Shown piece by piece: positions 26,594 through 35,007 of a stretch of DNA of 64,000 bases; the stretch's first letter is position 1; each line of letters starts with the position of its first letter. Source of the DNA: Bog-159 sp963709155 (GTDB lineage: Bacteria; Acidobacteriota; Terriglobia; Bryobacterales; Bryobacteraceae); contig CAVPVD010000001.1 of NCBI GenBank assembly GCA_963709155.1, positions 62,001-126,000 of the forward strand. Reading direction: 5' to 3'. The notes beneath the pieces are model-generated. The model ran no database searches. It was not told the DNA's origin and saw nothing but the letters and a program-made list of their open reading frames with translations. The translations under genes and the position numbers were made by a program.

Positions 26594-27913
26594 TTAAGGA
26601 ATAATCTGAAAAACCGTGCCGCCGGGAATTCCGATGTAAGCTCCAAAGGTGGTGCCGTAGATCACTCCCCCGGAAACGATTGCGCTCATCGGATTGCCGC
26701 CGTCGGTACCGCCGGTGAACCCGTGCAGGACCCGCTCGGACCATGCGCCGCCCGGCTGGGCCGGAGGATCCAGCAGGAAAACCACGCCGCCTTCGTCGTC
26801 GCCGATCAACGCGCCAAGCAGCGTGCCGTTACTGCCAATCACCTCGAGCGAGTCCGGCGGTTCAGACAATGTCTCGAACGTATACAGCAGTTGTTCGGTC
26901 CAGGCGCCATCTGGATCCGCCGGCGGTGTCAAAGAAAAGATCGTTCCACAGAAATTCTCGCACGTTGCCGGGCCGTAATCCGTAGTGCCATATAGGATGC
27001 CACCGGGGCCACTGGCGAGGTAGTGCGGACCGTATCCGTCCGTTGGGCTTTTTTCAAACGCATAAATAATCTTCAGTGTCCAGGTGTCATCGTTCCCCGG
27101 AGTCACCGAGTAGACGGATCCACAAGGACATTCCGAGTAGTTGTAGCTGACAGTCCCGTAAAGCACGCCATCGCGGGCGATTAAAACTGTAGTAGGACCG
27201 AGAGACGGCGAGACGCTGGCGATGGTTTTGTAAGTCCAGTCGCCGCCGGATTTCGCGGGAGGAGTCAGTGAGTAAACTTGCCCCTGTGCCGTCACTCCAT
27301 AAAGGACTCCTTTCTTGCCCAAAACCGGACGGGCAGACGGTTGGTTGAAGGCGGCCCCGATGTTGTAGATCACACTTTCCGTCCACTCGCCGCCCGCCTC
27401 GGCCGGCGGCGTCATCCGAAAGACCGTACCGCTGTTTCCAAGGCCTCCCGCGCCGGTTGTACCGTACAGAATGCCGTTCTCGTCGAAAACCACTCCGGAA
27501 ATGGGATAGGCGCCATCACCGCCATACTGGACCGTGCTTCCCTGGAAGTTGTGGATCACCTTCTCGGTCCAAGGCCCGCCACGGGTTGACGGCGGGTACA
27601 AGGCGAAAACCGTTCCACATCCGTTGTTGCAATTGTAAGGAACCTGACCTTGTCCATTGCCACCGTATTCGGTAACCCCATAGAGCACGCCGTCTCTCAT
27701 GACTAGCCCGGCCTCCGCGCCGATGCCATCGCCCGGAGGACCGGCGAACGCATATAGGGTGGTCAGAACGGGAGCCGCCGCGTACGCCGGTTGGGGCGGC
27801 GGGAACACGCCCAGCCCAAGCAGTACGGCCGTACTGAGAATGCCACTACTCACGCGCATGTTATCGCTCATACAGTTTTCAAAGTTAGCATGTGTATCTC
27901 CCGGCTCAACCAT
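26594..27913 (-). CDS. GloVer-type (TIGR03803) tandem-repeat secreted protein
   Basis: 439 residues made of seven or eight ~50-residue units with the pattern 'GVLYGVTEYGG...GTVFxLxPP...GGxWTExVIYxF', the Gloeo/Verruco repeat recognised by TIGR03803. A signal peptide follows Met15 ('ILSTAVLLGLGVFPPPQPAY'), so the real start may be 27871 or 27859 rather than 27913; the ribosome site does not decide. The fold is probably a beta-propeller exported to the cell surface. The gene converges on the CxxCH gene with 22 bp between stops. Confidence 0.85.
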   Translation of the reverse strand: MVEPGDTHANFENCMSDNMRVSSGILSTAVLLGLGVFPPPQPAYAAAPVLTTLYAFAGPPGDGIGAEAGLVMRDGVLYGVTEYGGNGQGQVPYNCNNGCGTVFALYPPSTRGGPWTEKVIHNFQGSTVQYGGDGAYPISGVVFDENGILYGTTGAGGLGNSGTVFRMTPPAEAGGEWTESVIYNIGAAFNQPSARPVLGKKGVLYGVTAQGQVYSLTPPAKSGGDWTYKTIASVSPSLGPTTVLIARDGVLYGTVSYNYSECPCGSVYSVTPGNDDTWTLKIIYAFEKSPTDGYGPHYLASGPGGILYGTTDYGPATCENFCGTIFSLTPPADPDGAWTEQLLYTFETLSEPPDSLEVIGSNGTLLGALIGDDEGGVVFLLDPPAQPGGAWSERVLHGFTGGTDGGNPMSAIVSGGVIYGTTFGAYIGIPGGTVFQIIP

Positions 27914-28041
27914 TCCCGGCGAAAAGCGGTACTAGTCTGGCGCACAGAACCCCCTCGGGACGTCTAAACAGACACACAGGCGCCGGCGCCCGAGTACACC
28001 CAGCCACACTGCCGGACGTCGGAATATCAAGAGAGGATTCT

Positions 28042-28654
28042 ATGCGAAAAACGCTATTGGCAGGTATCGCATTTGTAACGGGGATGGCGTTCGCGCAGGC
28101 GCCCGGATCGATGGGGCAGCCCAGCCGACCCATGCCGGGCACTAACCCCATCAATCAGCCGGGCATGCCCAATGACACGAGCGCAAATGAAGGTGAAGGC
28201 GGACGACAAGAAGTTTCTGCAAGACGCCGCCATGGGTGGCATGGCCGAAGTGGCCATGGGCAAACTGGCCGCCGAAAAAGGATCGACGGATGCCGTAAAA
28301 CAATTCGGCCAGAAAATGGTGGACGATCATACCAAAACGAACGACGAGTTGAAGCAGGTGGCCAGCGCGCAATCCATCACCATTCCCGGCGCGCTCGACT
28401 CCCGGCATCAGTCGCGCATCGACAAGTTGTCGAAGCTATCCGGCGCGGCATTTGACAAAGCCTACGCCAAGGCTCAGGTGAAAGATCATGAGGAAGACCT
28501 ACGCGCATTTCAGGACGAAGCGCAGAACGGCAATAACTCGGCCGTGAAGGATTTCGCCAACAAGACGTTGCCTACGCTGCAGGAGCATTTGACCATGGCG
28601 AAAGACCTGAGCAAGGGCAAGATGGCGTCGAACTCAGCCGACCGGTCACAGTAG
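28042..28654 (+). pseudogene. DUF4142 secreted protein, one frameshift
   Basis: ATG 28042 opens a signal peptide ('LAGIAFVTGMAFAQ') in one frame. The DUF4142 domain follows in the next frame from ~28187 ('DKKFLQDAAMGGMAEVAMGK', 'VKQFGQKMVDDHTKTNDELK', 'LPTLQEHLTMAKDL'). Adding one base near 28178-28187 (GCGCAA instead of GCAA) joins them into a ~204-residue protein of normal family length. DUF4142 proteins are helical, ferritin-like envelope proteins of unknown activity. If the deletion is real, only an unexported domain could be made from ATG 28172. Confidence 0.82.
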
Positions 28655-28671
28655 CGCCGGCTCGCTCCTTG

Positions 28672-30657
28672 TTACGGCCGGTTCAGTTGATCGAGGGCAT
28701 CCTGCACGAATGTAGGAGAACCGTTGACCTCGTTCGAGTTGATTTTTTCCAAATGGATGGCGCCCGTCTTATCCGCGATCCAGGTCCGGGGCACACTCAG
28801 TTCCGCCTGGATCGCGGCGAAGTATCCCGCGGCCACCAGCACCGGGAATGTGTAGTGCTGCTGCTTCACGAACAGATCCGCGATGCCGGGGTTTTCATCC
28901 ACATCGAGAGTAATCAGTTGCACATCCGTGCGCGCCTTGATCTTGTCGTAGAGTTCCTGGATATGCGGTAGCTCCGCCGTGCATGGGCCGCACCAACTGG
29001 CCCACACGTCGATCAGCGTGGTTTTGCCATGCAGGTCGGCGACGGTCCAGACCTTGCCGGCGAGATCGGATAGGTTCAATCCGGCGAAGGTGCGATCCAC
29101 TTTCACCCAGCCCGGCGTGCTTTCTGCGGCAGCGGAGGGCGCCGCGGCCACGCGCACCGGCGGCTTGGCGTCGGGCCTGGGCTCAACCGGTCTGGACCAG
29201 GCAAGCCATCCTTCGTCCGTTCCGCCGAGGTCTTTCCATAGCGCCTGGGCGCGCGCGAGGAGGGTCTTTCCGCGATACTGCCTGGGCCATCCAAGAATCA
29301 CGCGCTGGTAGTAGGCGAGGGCGTCGGCCTTATGGCCCTGGGCTTCGGCCACCCTCCCCAGAGCGTTGTCGATTTCGCCTTGCCAGCCGGGATAGAAAGT
29401 AGTCACGTTCGATGGCGTATCGGGTGTGATCGGGTGGGCCGCCAGCCAGGTTTGCATGTCCTTGGGGACACGCGCGGCCTGGTCCATGTCGCCCAACCGC
29501 AGTTCGGCCTCAAGGAGGACACGCCAGGTGTCAAAACGTTCCAAGGCGTGGAAGAGTTGGATCTGGAGCTCCCGGGCACTCTTGATGACCACGGGCCCAT
29601 CGGCGGACTCGGCGCGATCCAGGTCGCGACGCGCCTGGGCCGCCAGCGCGGGCACATCCTTTAAGCGGACGCCGTGGTGAAACCAGACTTGGGCTACCTT
29701 GCTATACGAACCGCCACGCTCTTCCGGGCTGGCTTGGGCGGCCAGTTGAATTACTTTCTCTCCCGCCTGGCTGGCTTGCTCCGCGCTGGACGATGTTTGC
29801 AACATCTGCATCCAGCTCGCCCGGCTGTCGGGCCATTTGGCGGCCAGGTCCTCGGCTTCTTTGCGCTGGGCTTCGTCGTAGGCGCGCTTCGCCTCGGGAG
29901 AGTTGCCTATAGCCGACGAATAGGGATGTTCCTGGGTCCACGCGCGATAGGCCGCGAGCGCCGGATCGGACGCGCGCTGGGCGTCATGCGCGGCCTGGTT
30001 GGCGGCTTCGGTCTGGCCAGTCAGCCTGTAGCCGGTTTCGAGCGTCTCCAGCAAGGCGGGATCTTTTTGCGCGAGAGGCTCAAGACGTTTTAGATCGCCG
30101 CGCACGCAGGCGCGCAGAGCGTCGAAATCCGCGGGCGGAGCGGAACGGAATTCGGCGGCCCAAAGATCCGCGTAACGCACCAGATCGGGTGCGGCACGGG
30201 CGGCTTCGAGCAGCGTGCGCAGTTGCCCGGCGAAGGCCTGGGTTTGCGCGCGATCCGACAGGCGCGCGAGATAGCGGAAGGCGTCGCCATTGGCGGGGCA
30301 CAGGTCCCGATAGGCGCGCATGTTCACGGCCAGTTTGGAGGGGTCCGGCTGCAGGTTGGCGTAAACTTCCATCAGCTCGAAGTACGGCCAGGGATAGCGG
30401 GGGTCTTTGGCAATGGCGCGATCGAAATCGCGCACGGCTTCAGGGAGATCTTTGGGGACCAGCGAGACGCCTACCAGAAAAAGAGTGGGTGCATCGTCTG
30501 GGGAATTCTGCAGCTTGGCGCGATAGCCGGCGGCGAGACTACCGGTCCAATCGGTGACCAGGGCGCGGGCTTCGTCCGGGTAGCGGCAGGCCAGTTCCGA
30601 CGCATGGCCGAGGGATACCACAGCGAGGACGAGGATGGCTAGACGTAGGCGGGGCAT
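28672..30657 (-). CDS. TlpA-like thioredoxin protein with TPR region
   Basis: 661 residues with a signal peptide (1-16), a long helical TPR-like region (~20-480) and a C-terminal thioredoxin/AhpC-TSA domain. The active site is Trp555-Cys-Gly-Pro-Cys559 in 'DVWASWCGPCTAELPHIQEL', with cis-Pro in 'HYTFPVLVA'. TlpA-like enzymes reduce disulphides or cytochrome apoproteins outside the cytoplasm. The large TPR part suggests a docking partner. Homologues in acidobacteria are usually annotated simply as redoxin domain proteins. Confidence 0.88.
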   Translation of the reverse strand: MPRLRLAILVLAVVSLGHASELACRYPDEARALVTDWTGSLAAGYRAKLQNSPDDAPTLFLVGVSLVPKDLPEAVRDFDRAIAKDPRYPWPYFELMEVYANLQPDPSKLAVNMRAYRDLCPANGDAFRYLARLSDRAQTQAFAGQLRTLLEAARAAPDLVRYADLWAAEFRSAPPADFDALRACVRGDLKRLEPLAQKDPALLETLETGYRLTGQTEAANQAAHDAQRASDPALAAYRAWTQEHPYSSAIGNSPEAKRAYDEAQRKEAEDLAAKWPDSRASWMQMLQTSSSAEQASQAGEKVIQLAAQASPEERGGSYSKVAQVWFHHGVRLKDVPALAAQARRDLDRAESADGPVVIKSARELQIQLFHALERFDTWRVLLEAELRLGDMDQAARVPKDMQTWLAAHPITPDTPSNVTTFYPGWQGEIDNALGRVAEAQGHKADALAYYQRVILGWPRQYRGKTLLARAQALWKDLGGTDEGWLAWSRPVEPRPDAKPPVRVAAAPSAAAESTPGWVKVDRTFAGLNLSDLAGKVWTVADLHGKTTLIDVWASWCGPCTAELPHIQELYDKIKARTDVQLITLDVDENPGIADLFVKQQHYTFPVLVAAGYFAAIQAELSVPRTWIADKTGAIHLEKINSNEVNGSPTFVQDALDQLNRP

Positions 30658-30692
30658 ACACAGAGCCTCCAGATAGATAGTGTAACTGTTTC

Positions 30693-30803
30693 GGTTTCTC
30701 GCAAAGTCGCAAAGGGGACCGCGAAGGGCGCAAAGAAATCTTTTGACATATTCGTCCGTTCTTGGCGGCCTTGGCGGTAACTTTGGCGCCTTTGCGAGAA
30801 ACC
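30693..30803. repeat. long hairpin repeat, TTTCTCGC family, copy 2
   Basis: The left arm GGTTTCTCGCAAAGTCGCAA... (30693-30738) pairs with a right arm ending GCGCCTTTGCGAGAAACC (30769-30803). It shares the motif 'CCGCGAAGGGCGCAAAG' with copy 1 at 16469-16594 and lies between two divergent genes. Confidence 0.8.
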
Positions 30804-30837
30804 GGCGCGGGCCCGCGATTGCACACCCACGTTAACG

Positions 30838-33273
30838 ATGCGGCGCTCCCGGCGTCTAAGGTTTGTGATCTACGCATGCAGACGGCTTTCCAAAGCACCC
30901 GGCTTCGCGGCCGCCGCGGTGGTTTCGATCGGCCTGGGTATCGCCGCGAATTCCACCATCTTCTCGATGGTCAGCCGGTTCGTGCTGCGTCCCGCGCCCG
31001 TCGGCAACCCCAGCACACTGATGACGCTGCACACCACCGAGCGCGGCGAGTGCTGCAATGCTTTCTCGTGGCCGCTCTTCGCAGACCTGCGCGCGCAAAC
31101 CAAAGCCTTCTCCGGGGTCACGGGCTTCTACGAACTGCTTCCCGCTTCCATCGGCGGCCAAGGCGAGCCGGAACGCGTCTGGGGCCAGGCGGCCACCCCC
31201 AACTTCTTCGATGTGGCGCAACTGGGCATGACGCTGGGGCGGGGCTTCCGCAGCGCGGAAGAACGCCTTCCGGTGATTGTCATTGGGCACGGCCTCTGGC
31301 AGCGTCGCTTCGGCGCGGATCCCGCCATTGCCGGCAAGCCGATCCTGCTGTCCGGCCACCCTTTCACCGTGGTGGGAGTGGCGCCGCCCGGATTCCGCGG
31401 GCTCGACCTGGTCCTCGATTGCCAGTTCTGGGTGCCGCTCGGCAACCTGGATGTGCTGCTGCCGAATACAGCCAATTACCAATCGCGCGACTACCACTGG
31501 ATCACGGTGGCGGGCCGCCTCGGCGCCGGCGTGACGCGCGCGCAGGCGGCCGCTGAACTCAACGTGATCGCCCGCAATTTGGGACAGGCATTTCAATCGG
31601 AGAAGGACGGCGGCTTCCGGTTCGAGCCCGCCGGGTCGCTGCCGCCGCGCGATCGGGGCGCGGTCATCGCGTTCCTGGCGGCGCTGACGGTTGTGGTGCT
31701 GCTGGTGCTGGCGATCGCCTGCGCCAACGTCGCCAACCTGCTGCTGGCCCAGGCATCCGGCCGCCAACGCGAAATGGCGGTAAGGCTCGCCCTGGGCGCC
31801 ACGCGCGGACACCTGATGCGCCAGATGCTCGCGGAGAGCTTATTGCTGGCACTGGGCGGCGGGCTGCTCGGCGTGGTGCTGTCGCTGTGGGCTACGCAGG
31901 CCCTATCGGCATTCCACTTCCCGGCGCCGGTGCCGCTCGATCTGAACATCGCCATCGATTGGCGGGTCCTGCTGTACACGTTTGCGCTGAGCGGCGGGAC
32001 GGGGCTGATCTTCGGGCTGGTGCCGGCGTGGGTAGCCGCTCGTCCCATGCTGGCCGGCGCGTTGAAAGGCGAAGACGTGCTGGCGTGTCCGGGCCGGCGC
32101 TGGACGCTGCGCAACGTGCTGGTGGTATCGCAAGTGGGCATGTCTCTGGTGCTGCTCTGCGCGACCGGATTGTTCCTGCGCAGCCTGGCCAGCGTCTCGC
32201 GCATGGATGCGGGATTCCGCTCGCACGGCATCCTGAGCATGTCCATCGATCCACGCGTGCACGGATATACCGCCGAGCGCACCGCGCAGTTGCTCGCCGA
32301 ATTGCGGCGGCGTGTGTCCGCTTTGCCGGGCGTGGTCTCGGCCGCGTGTACCGACGTGGTGCCGCTATCGGAGGGCGGACGGCGCGACGGCTTTCACGCC
32401 GAGGGGAAGACCCAGGCGGGCGGCCCCGATCCGGGCGTAGACATGTACATGGTCAGTCCGGGCTACTTCAAGACCCTGGGCATCCCGCGCGTGGCGGGAC
32501 GCGGTTTCGGCGGCGAAACCGCCGCGGGGCCGAAGGTCGCCGTGGTAAACGAGGAGTTCGTGGCGCGGGTATTCAATGGCGAGAACGCCATCGGACGCCG
32601 CGTTTCGGGCGGCGGCGTGACTTACGAAGTCGTGGGCGTAGTCCGGAATATCAAGTCGCGAACCGTGGGCGAGGAACTTCGGCCGGTTCTCTTCCGGTCG
32701 CTCGATCAGAGCATCGCGGGCGATCCATCGTTCCTGGGATACGCGGTGCTGGTGCGTGCGGATGCCGGTTCGGCGGCGGTGGCGGCCGCGGTGCGCCGCG
32801 AGATTCATGCGCTCGATCCCGCGTTGGCCATTTTCAGCGCCGAAACCATGGAAGAGCATCTGCGCAACGCGCTGTTCCTGCCGCGCCTGGCCGGCACATT
32901 ATTCGGTGTCTTCGGGGTGACGGGCCTGCTGCTGGCGGCGGTCGGGCTGTATGGAGTGATGAGTTACGCGGTCAGCCGGCGAACGCGTGAGATCGGTATC
33001 CGGCTGGCTCTGGGCGCGCAGACCGGAGCGGTCCGGCGGCTGGTCGTGCGGCAGGGCATGTCTTTGACCCTGATCGCCATGGGGCTGGGCTTGGCTGCCG
33101 CATGGGCTATGGCTAAGTTCTGCGCCGGATTCTTATATGGAATCCGGCCGCACGATATAGTCACGTTCACCGTGGTGCCGATGTTCTTGGCTGCCGTTGC
33201 GCTCTTGGCATGCTGGATACCGGCGCGGCGCGCAGCGATGGTGGATCCGCTGAGCGCGTTGCGCCACGAGTAA
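30838..33273 (+). CDS. ADOP-type duplicated ABC permease (MacB/FtsX-like)
   Basis: 811 residues with two FtsX/MacB permease halves. Each has a periplasmic MacB-PCD-like domain and a four-helix pattern: TM near 18-40, a cluster at ~280-420, and TMs at ~685-795. Signatures include 'ANVANLLLAQASGRQREMAVRLALGATRG' type text in the first half and 'SRRTREIGIRLALGAQTGAV' in the second. Acidobacterial duplicated orphan permeases (TIGR03434) typically lack a dedicated ATPase next door, as here. It lacks the N-terminal helical extension of many ADOPs. Substrate unknown; MacB relatives move macrolides, peptides or lipoproteins. Confidence 0.9.
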   Translation: MRRSRRLRFVIYACRRLSKAPGFAAAAVVSIGLGIAANSTIFSMVSRFVLRPAPVGNPSTLMTLHTTERGECCNAFSWPLFADLRAQTKAFSGVTGFYELLPASIGGQGEPERVWGQAATPNFFDVAQLGMTLGRGFRSAEERLPVIVIGHGLWQRRFGADPAIAGKPILLSGHPFTVVGVAPPGFRGLDLVLDCQFWVPLGNLDVLLPNTANYQSRDYHWITVAGRLGAGVTRAQAAAELNVIARNLGQAFQSEKDGGFRFEPAGSLPPRDRGAVIAFLAALTVVVLLVLAIACANVANLLLAQASGRQREMAVRLALGATRGHLMRQMLAESLLLALGGGLLGVVLSLWATQALSAFHFPAPVPLDLNIAIDWRVLLYTFALSGGTGLIFGLVPAWVAARPMLAGALKGEDVLACPGRRWTLRNVLVVSQVGMSLVLLCATGLFLRSLASVSRMDAGFRSHGILSMSIDPRVHGYTAERTAQLLAELRRRVSALPGVVSAACTDVVPLSEGGRRDGFHAEGKTQAGGPDPGVDMYMVSPGYFKTLGIPRVAGRGFGGETAAGPKVAVVNEEFVARVFNGENAIGRRVSGGGVTYEVVGVVRNIKSRTVGEELRPVLFRSLDQSIAGDPSFLGYAVLVRADAGSAAVAAAVRREIHALDPALAIFSAETMEEHLRNALFLPRLAGTLFGVFGVTGLLLAAVGLYGVMSYAVSRRTREIGIRLALGAQTGAVRRLVVRQGMSLTLIAMGLGLAAAWAMAKFCAGFLYGIRPHDIVTFTVVPMFLAAVALLACWIPARRAAMVDPLSALRHE

Positions 33274-33284
33274 GTCCTCTGGTG

Positions 33285-33364
33285 GGGCGGGCAATCCTGC
33301 CCGCAGCCGGCTTTCAGCCGGCTAAGCCGCCTGAAAAGGCGGCTGCGGCCAGGATTGGCCGCCC
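33285..33364. repeat. paired-hairpin repeat inside a 15-bp outer stem
   Basis: The outer stem is 33285-33299 with 33350-33364 (one mismatch). It encloses AGCCGGCTTTCAGCCGGCT (33305-33323) and AGCCGCCTGAAAAGGCGGCT (33325-33344), a three-way-junction layout. It lies 12 bp after the permease stop. Confidence 0.85.
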
Positions 33365-33368
33365 TCCA

Positions 33369-34022
33369 TCACGCAGGTAGAAAGCCTTTCAACACCGGAA
33401 ACAGCGTCTGCACGAAAGACTCGCCCACCTGCGTGGCGGCCTCTTCGCCGTTGTTTCCCACACGAACCGTTACCCGCACTAACGCCGTATCGCTGCGGTG
33501 ATAGCGGATGGAATCCATCACCAGCCAGAATTTCGCCGAGAATTCGCTGGCGATCACGCGGCGCTGGCTTTGATACCAGTACAGCACCACGCTCTTTTCG
33601 TCGCCGTGGGAGACCACAAAACGATTGATGTGGATGGGCGACGCCTGGCCCACTACGGGGACGTCCAGGAAGCCGGTCGCCTCAGGCTCCCAGCCCGACC
33701 CCGGCAGACAGTTCTTGGGCGAGTGCGGCGATTGGCCCGTGCGTTGCGTCTTGAAATAGGCGACGAAAAGACCGGCGCCTGCGCGCGATGCCGAATCCGT
33801 GTACAACCGGTTGAGCATGTCGTCGGCTTTGAGCTGGTCTCGAATCTCCTGCTCCACGGGGTAATTCTGCGCCTCGTGCCAGACCCCGAGTTGCGAGGGA
33901 AAGAGATCCAGCGGCTGTCCTGAAGGGACTTTCTCGCCGCGCGATGCGGCGTAGAACAAAGTCGCCTGAACCAGCAGCGCCAGGGTCAGAATGCGCACGT
34001 ACTTATTGCTTATCCAGCTCAT
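33369..34022 (-). CDS. epsI: EpsI family exosortase-associated protein (DUF3485)
   Basis: 217 residues with one N-terminal membrane segment ('VRILTLALLVQATLFYAAS') and an outer domain matching EpsI/DUF3485: 'LGVWHEAQNYPVEQEIRDQL', 'RTGQSPHSPKNCLPGSGWEP', 'VVLYWYQSQRRVIASEFSAK'. The conserved 'HSPKNCLPGSGW' motif is intact. EpsI accompanies exosortases in exopolysaccharide/PEP-CTERM systems; its exact activity is unclear. The ATG at 34022 overlaps the exosortase stop (ATGA), so I chose it over an upstream in-frame ATG at 34118. Confidence 0.9.
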   Translation of the reverse strand: MSWISNKYVRILTLALLVQATLFYAASRGEKVPSGQPLDLFPSQLGVWHEAQNYPVEQEIRDQLKADDMLNRLYTDSASRAGAGLFVAYFKTQRTGQSPHSPKNCLPGSGWEPEATGFLDVPVVGQASPIHINRFVVSHGDEKSVVLYWYQSQRRVIASEFSAKFWLVMDSIRYHRSDTALVRVTVRVGNNGEEAATQVGESFVQTLFPVLKGFLPA

Positions 34023-34900
34023 ATCGATTGTCTCCGGCGCCGGGCCAGCCGGTACCCCCAGTTCAGAATCTGGTGCAGCGCAATCAGGATGGCCAGCGCG
34101 ACCATGAAAATCACCCAACCCGATGCGGTATGAAAGAAACCCTCCGCCAGTTCAGGCTTGTATTCGGTAAGAACGCCGGTGAGCGTGACACGGCTGGCGT
34201 TGGCCACGATGGCGATGGGAATGGTGGCCAGGAACAGAACCACGCGCATCCACATCTTGCGTTCGAAGAAATAGCCATAGACCAGCGCCAGAAAGGTCAG
34301 CGAGAGCAGCGAGCGAATGCCACTGCACGCCTCCACCACGGAAAGCTTTTGTTCGGCGAGTTCCAGCACGTTGCCTTCGCGTAGCACCGGAATCTGCATC
34401 CAGTCGAGCGCCTGCGTGGAAACCCGGCTGGCCAGAATCTGCAAGGGAAAGGTGATGCTGTTGTATACCACGGTGGGAATGGGGATCATGAAGAACAGCA
34501 GGAATAAGGGGAACGCCAACGCCCGCACCCAAGCCGTCCCACCCAACAGCAAAACGACACCGATGACCGAAATGACGAAAGCCGTGCGCGCCAGGAACAG
34601 CTCCGCGCCCAGTGTGGCGATGCACAATTGAAGGCCGCCGTAAAGCACGATCGCGAGGCCCCACCAGTTGGGGACCGGCGGCAGCGCCAGCAGTTCCGCG
34701 CGCTTTTGCCACACGATAAAGCCCGCCACCAGCGGAACGAAGAAGCCGTGACCCATGTCCGGGTCGGAATCCCATTGCTGGACCAGCCGCCAAAGCACCG
34801 GCGCATAGGACACCAGCAGGAGCGCGCCGAACCACGCCCAGGCCGCCCAAGGCAGACGCTTCGTGCCCAACTCAATTTCCGCGGAGGTCGATGCCTGCAT
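34019..34900 (-). CDS. xrt: exosortase
   Basis: 293 residues with about eight membrane helices. The catalytic set expected for exosortase/archaeosortase is present: Cys192 in 'VVEACSGIRSLLSL', Arg237 in 'VANASRVTLTGVL' and His257 in 'FFHTASGWVIF'. The family cleaves PEP-CTERM sorting signals and transfers the protein to the cell surface. It is coupled to epsI. No PEP-CTERM tail and no EPS glycosyltransferase was seen in the window, so substrates must be elsewhere or the clade handles a different signal. Confidence 0.92.
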   Translation of the reverse strand: MQASTSAEIELGTKRLPWAAWAWFGALLLVSYAPVLWRLVQQWDSDPDMGHGFFVPLVAGFIVWQKRAELLALPPVPNWWGLAIVLYGGLQLCIATLGAELFLARTAFVISVIGVVLLLGGTAWVRALAFPLFLLFFMIPIPTVVYNSITFPLQILASRVSTQALDWMQIPVLREGNVLELAEQKLSVVEACSGIRSLLSLTFLALVYGYFFERKMWMRVVLFLATIPIAIVANASRVTLTGVLTEYKPELAEGFFHTASGWVIFMVALAILIALHQILNWGYRLARRRRQSI

Positions 34901-35007
34901 CTTCAGTTATGATACACGCTAGATGGGCGTGAGCGGATGCCTTGTGCCGAAACGCACACCGCATTTGACGCTGGCACGGTCAGCCGCACCGAAATAGCAT
35001 TAGTCTA

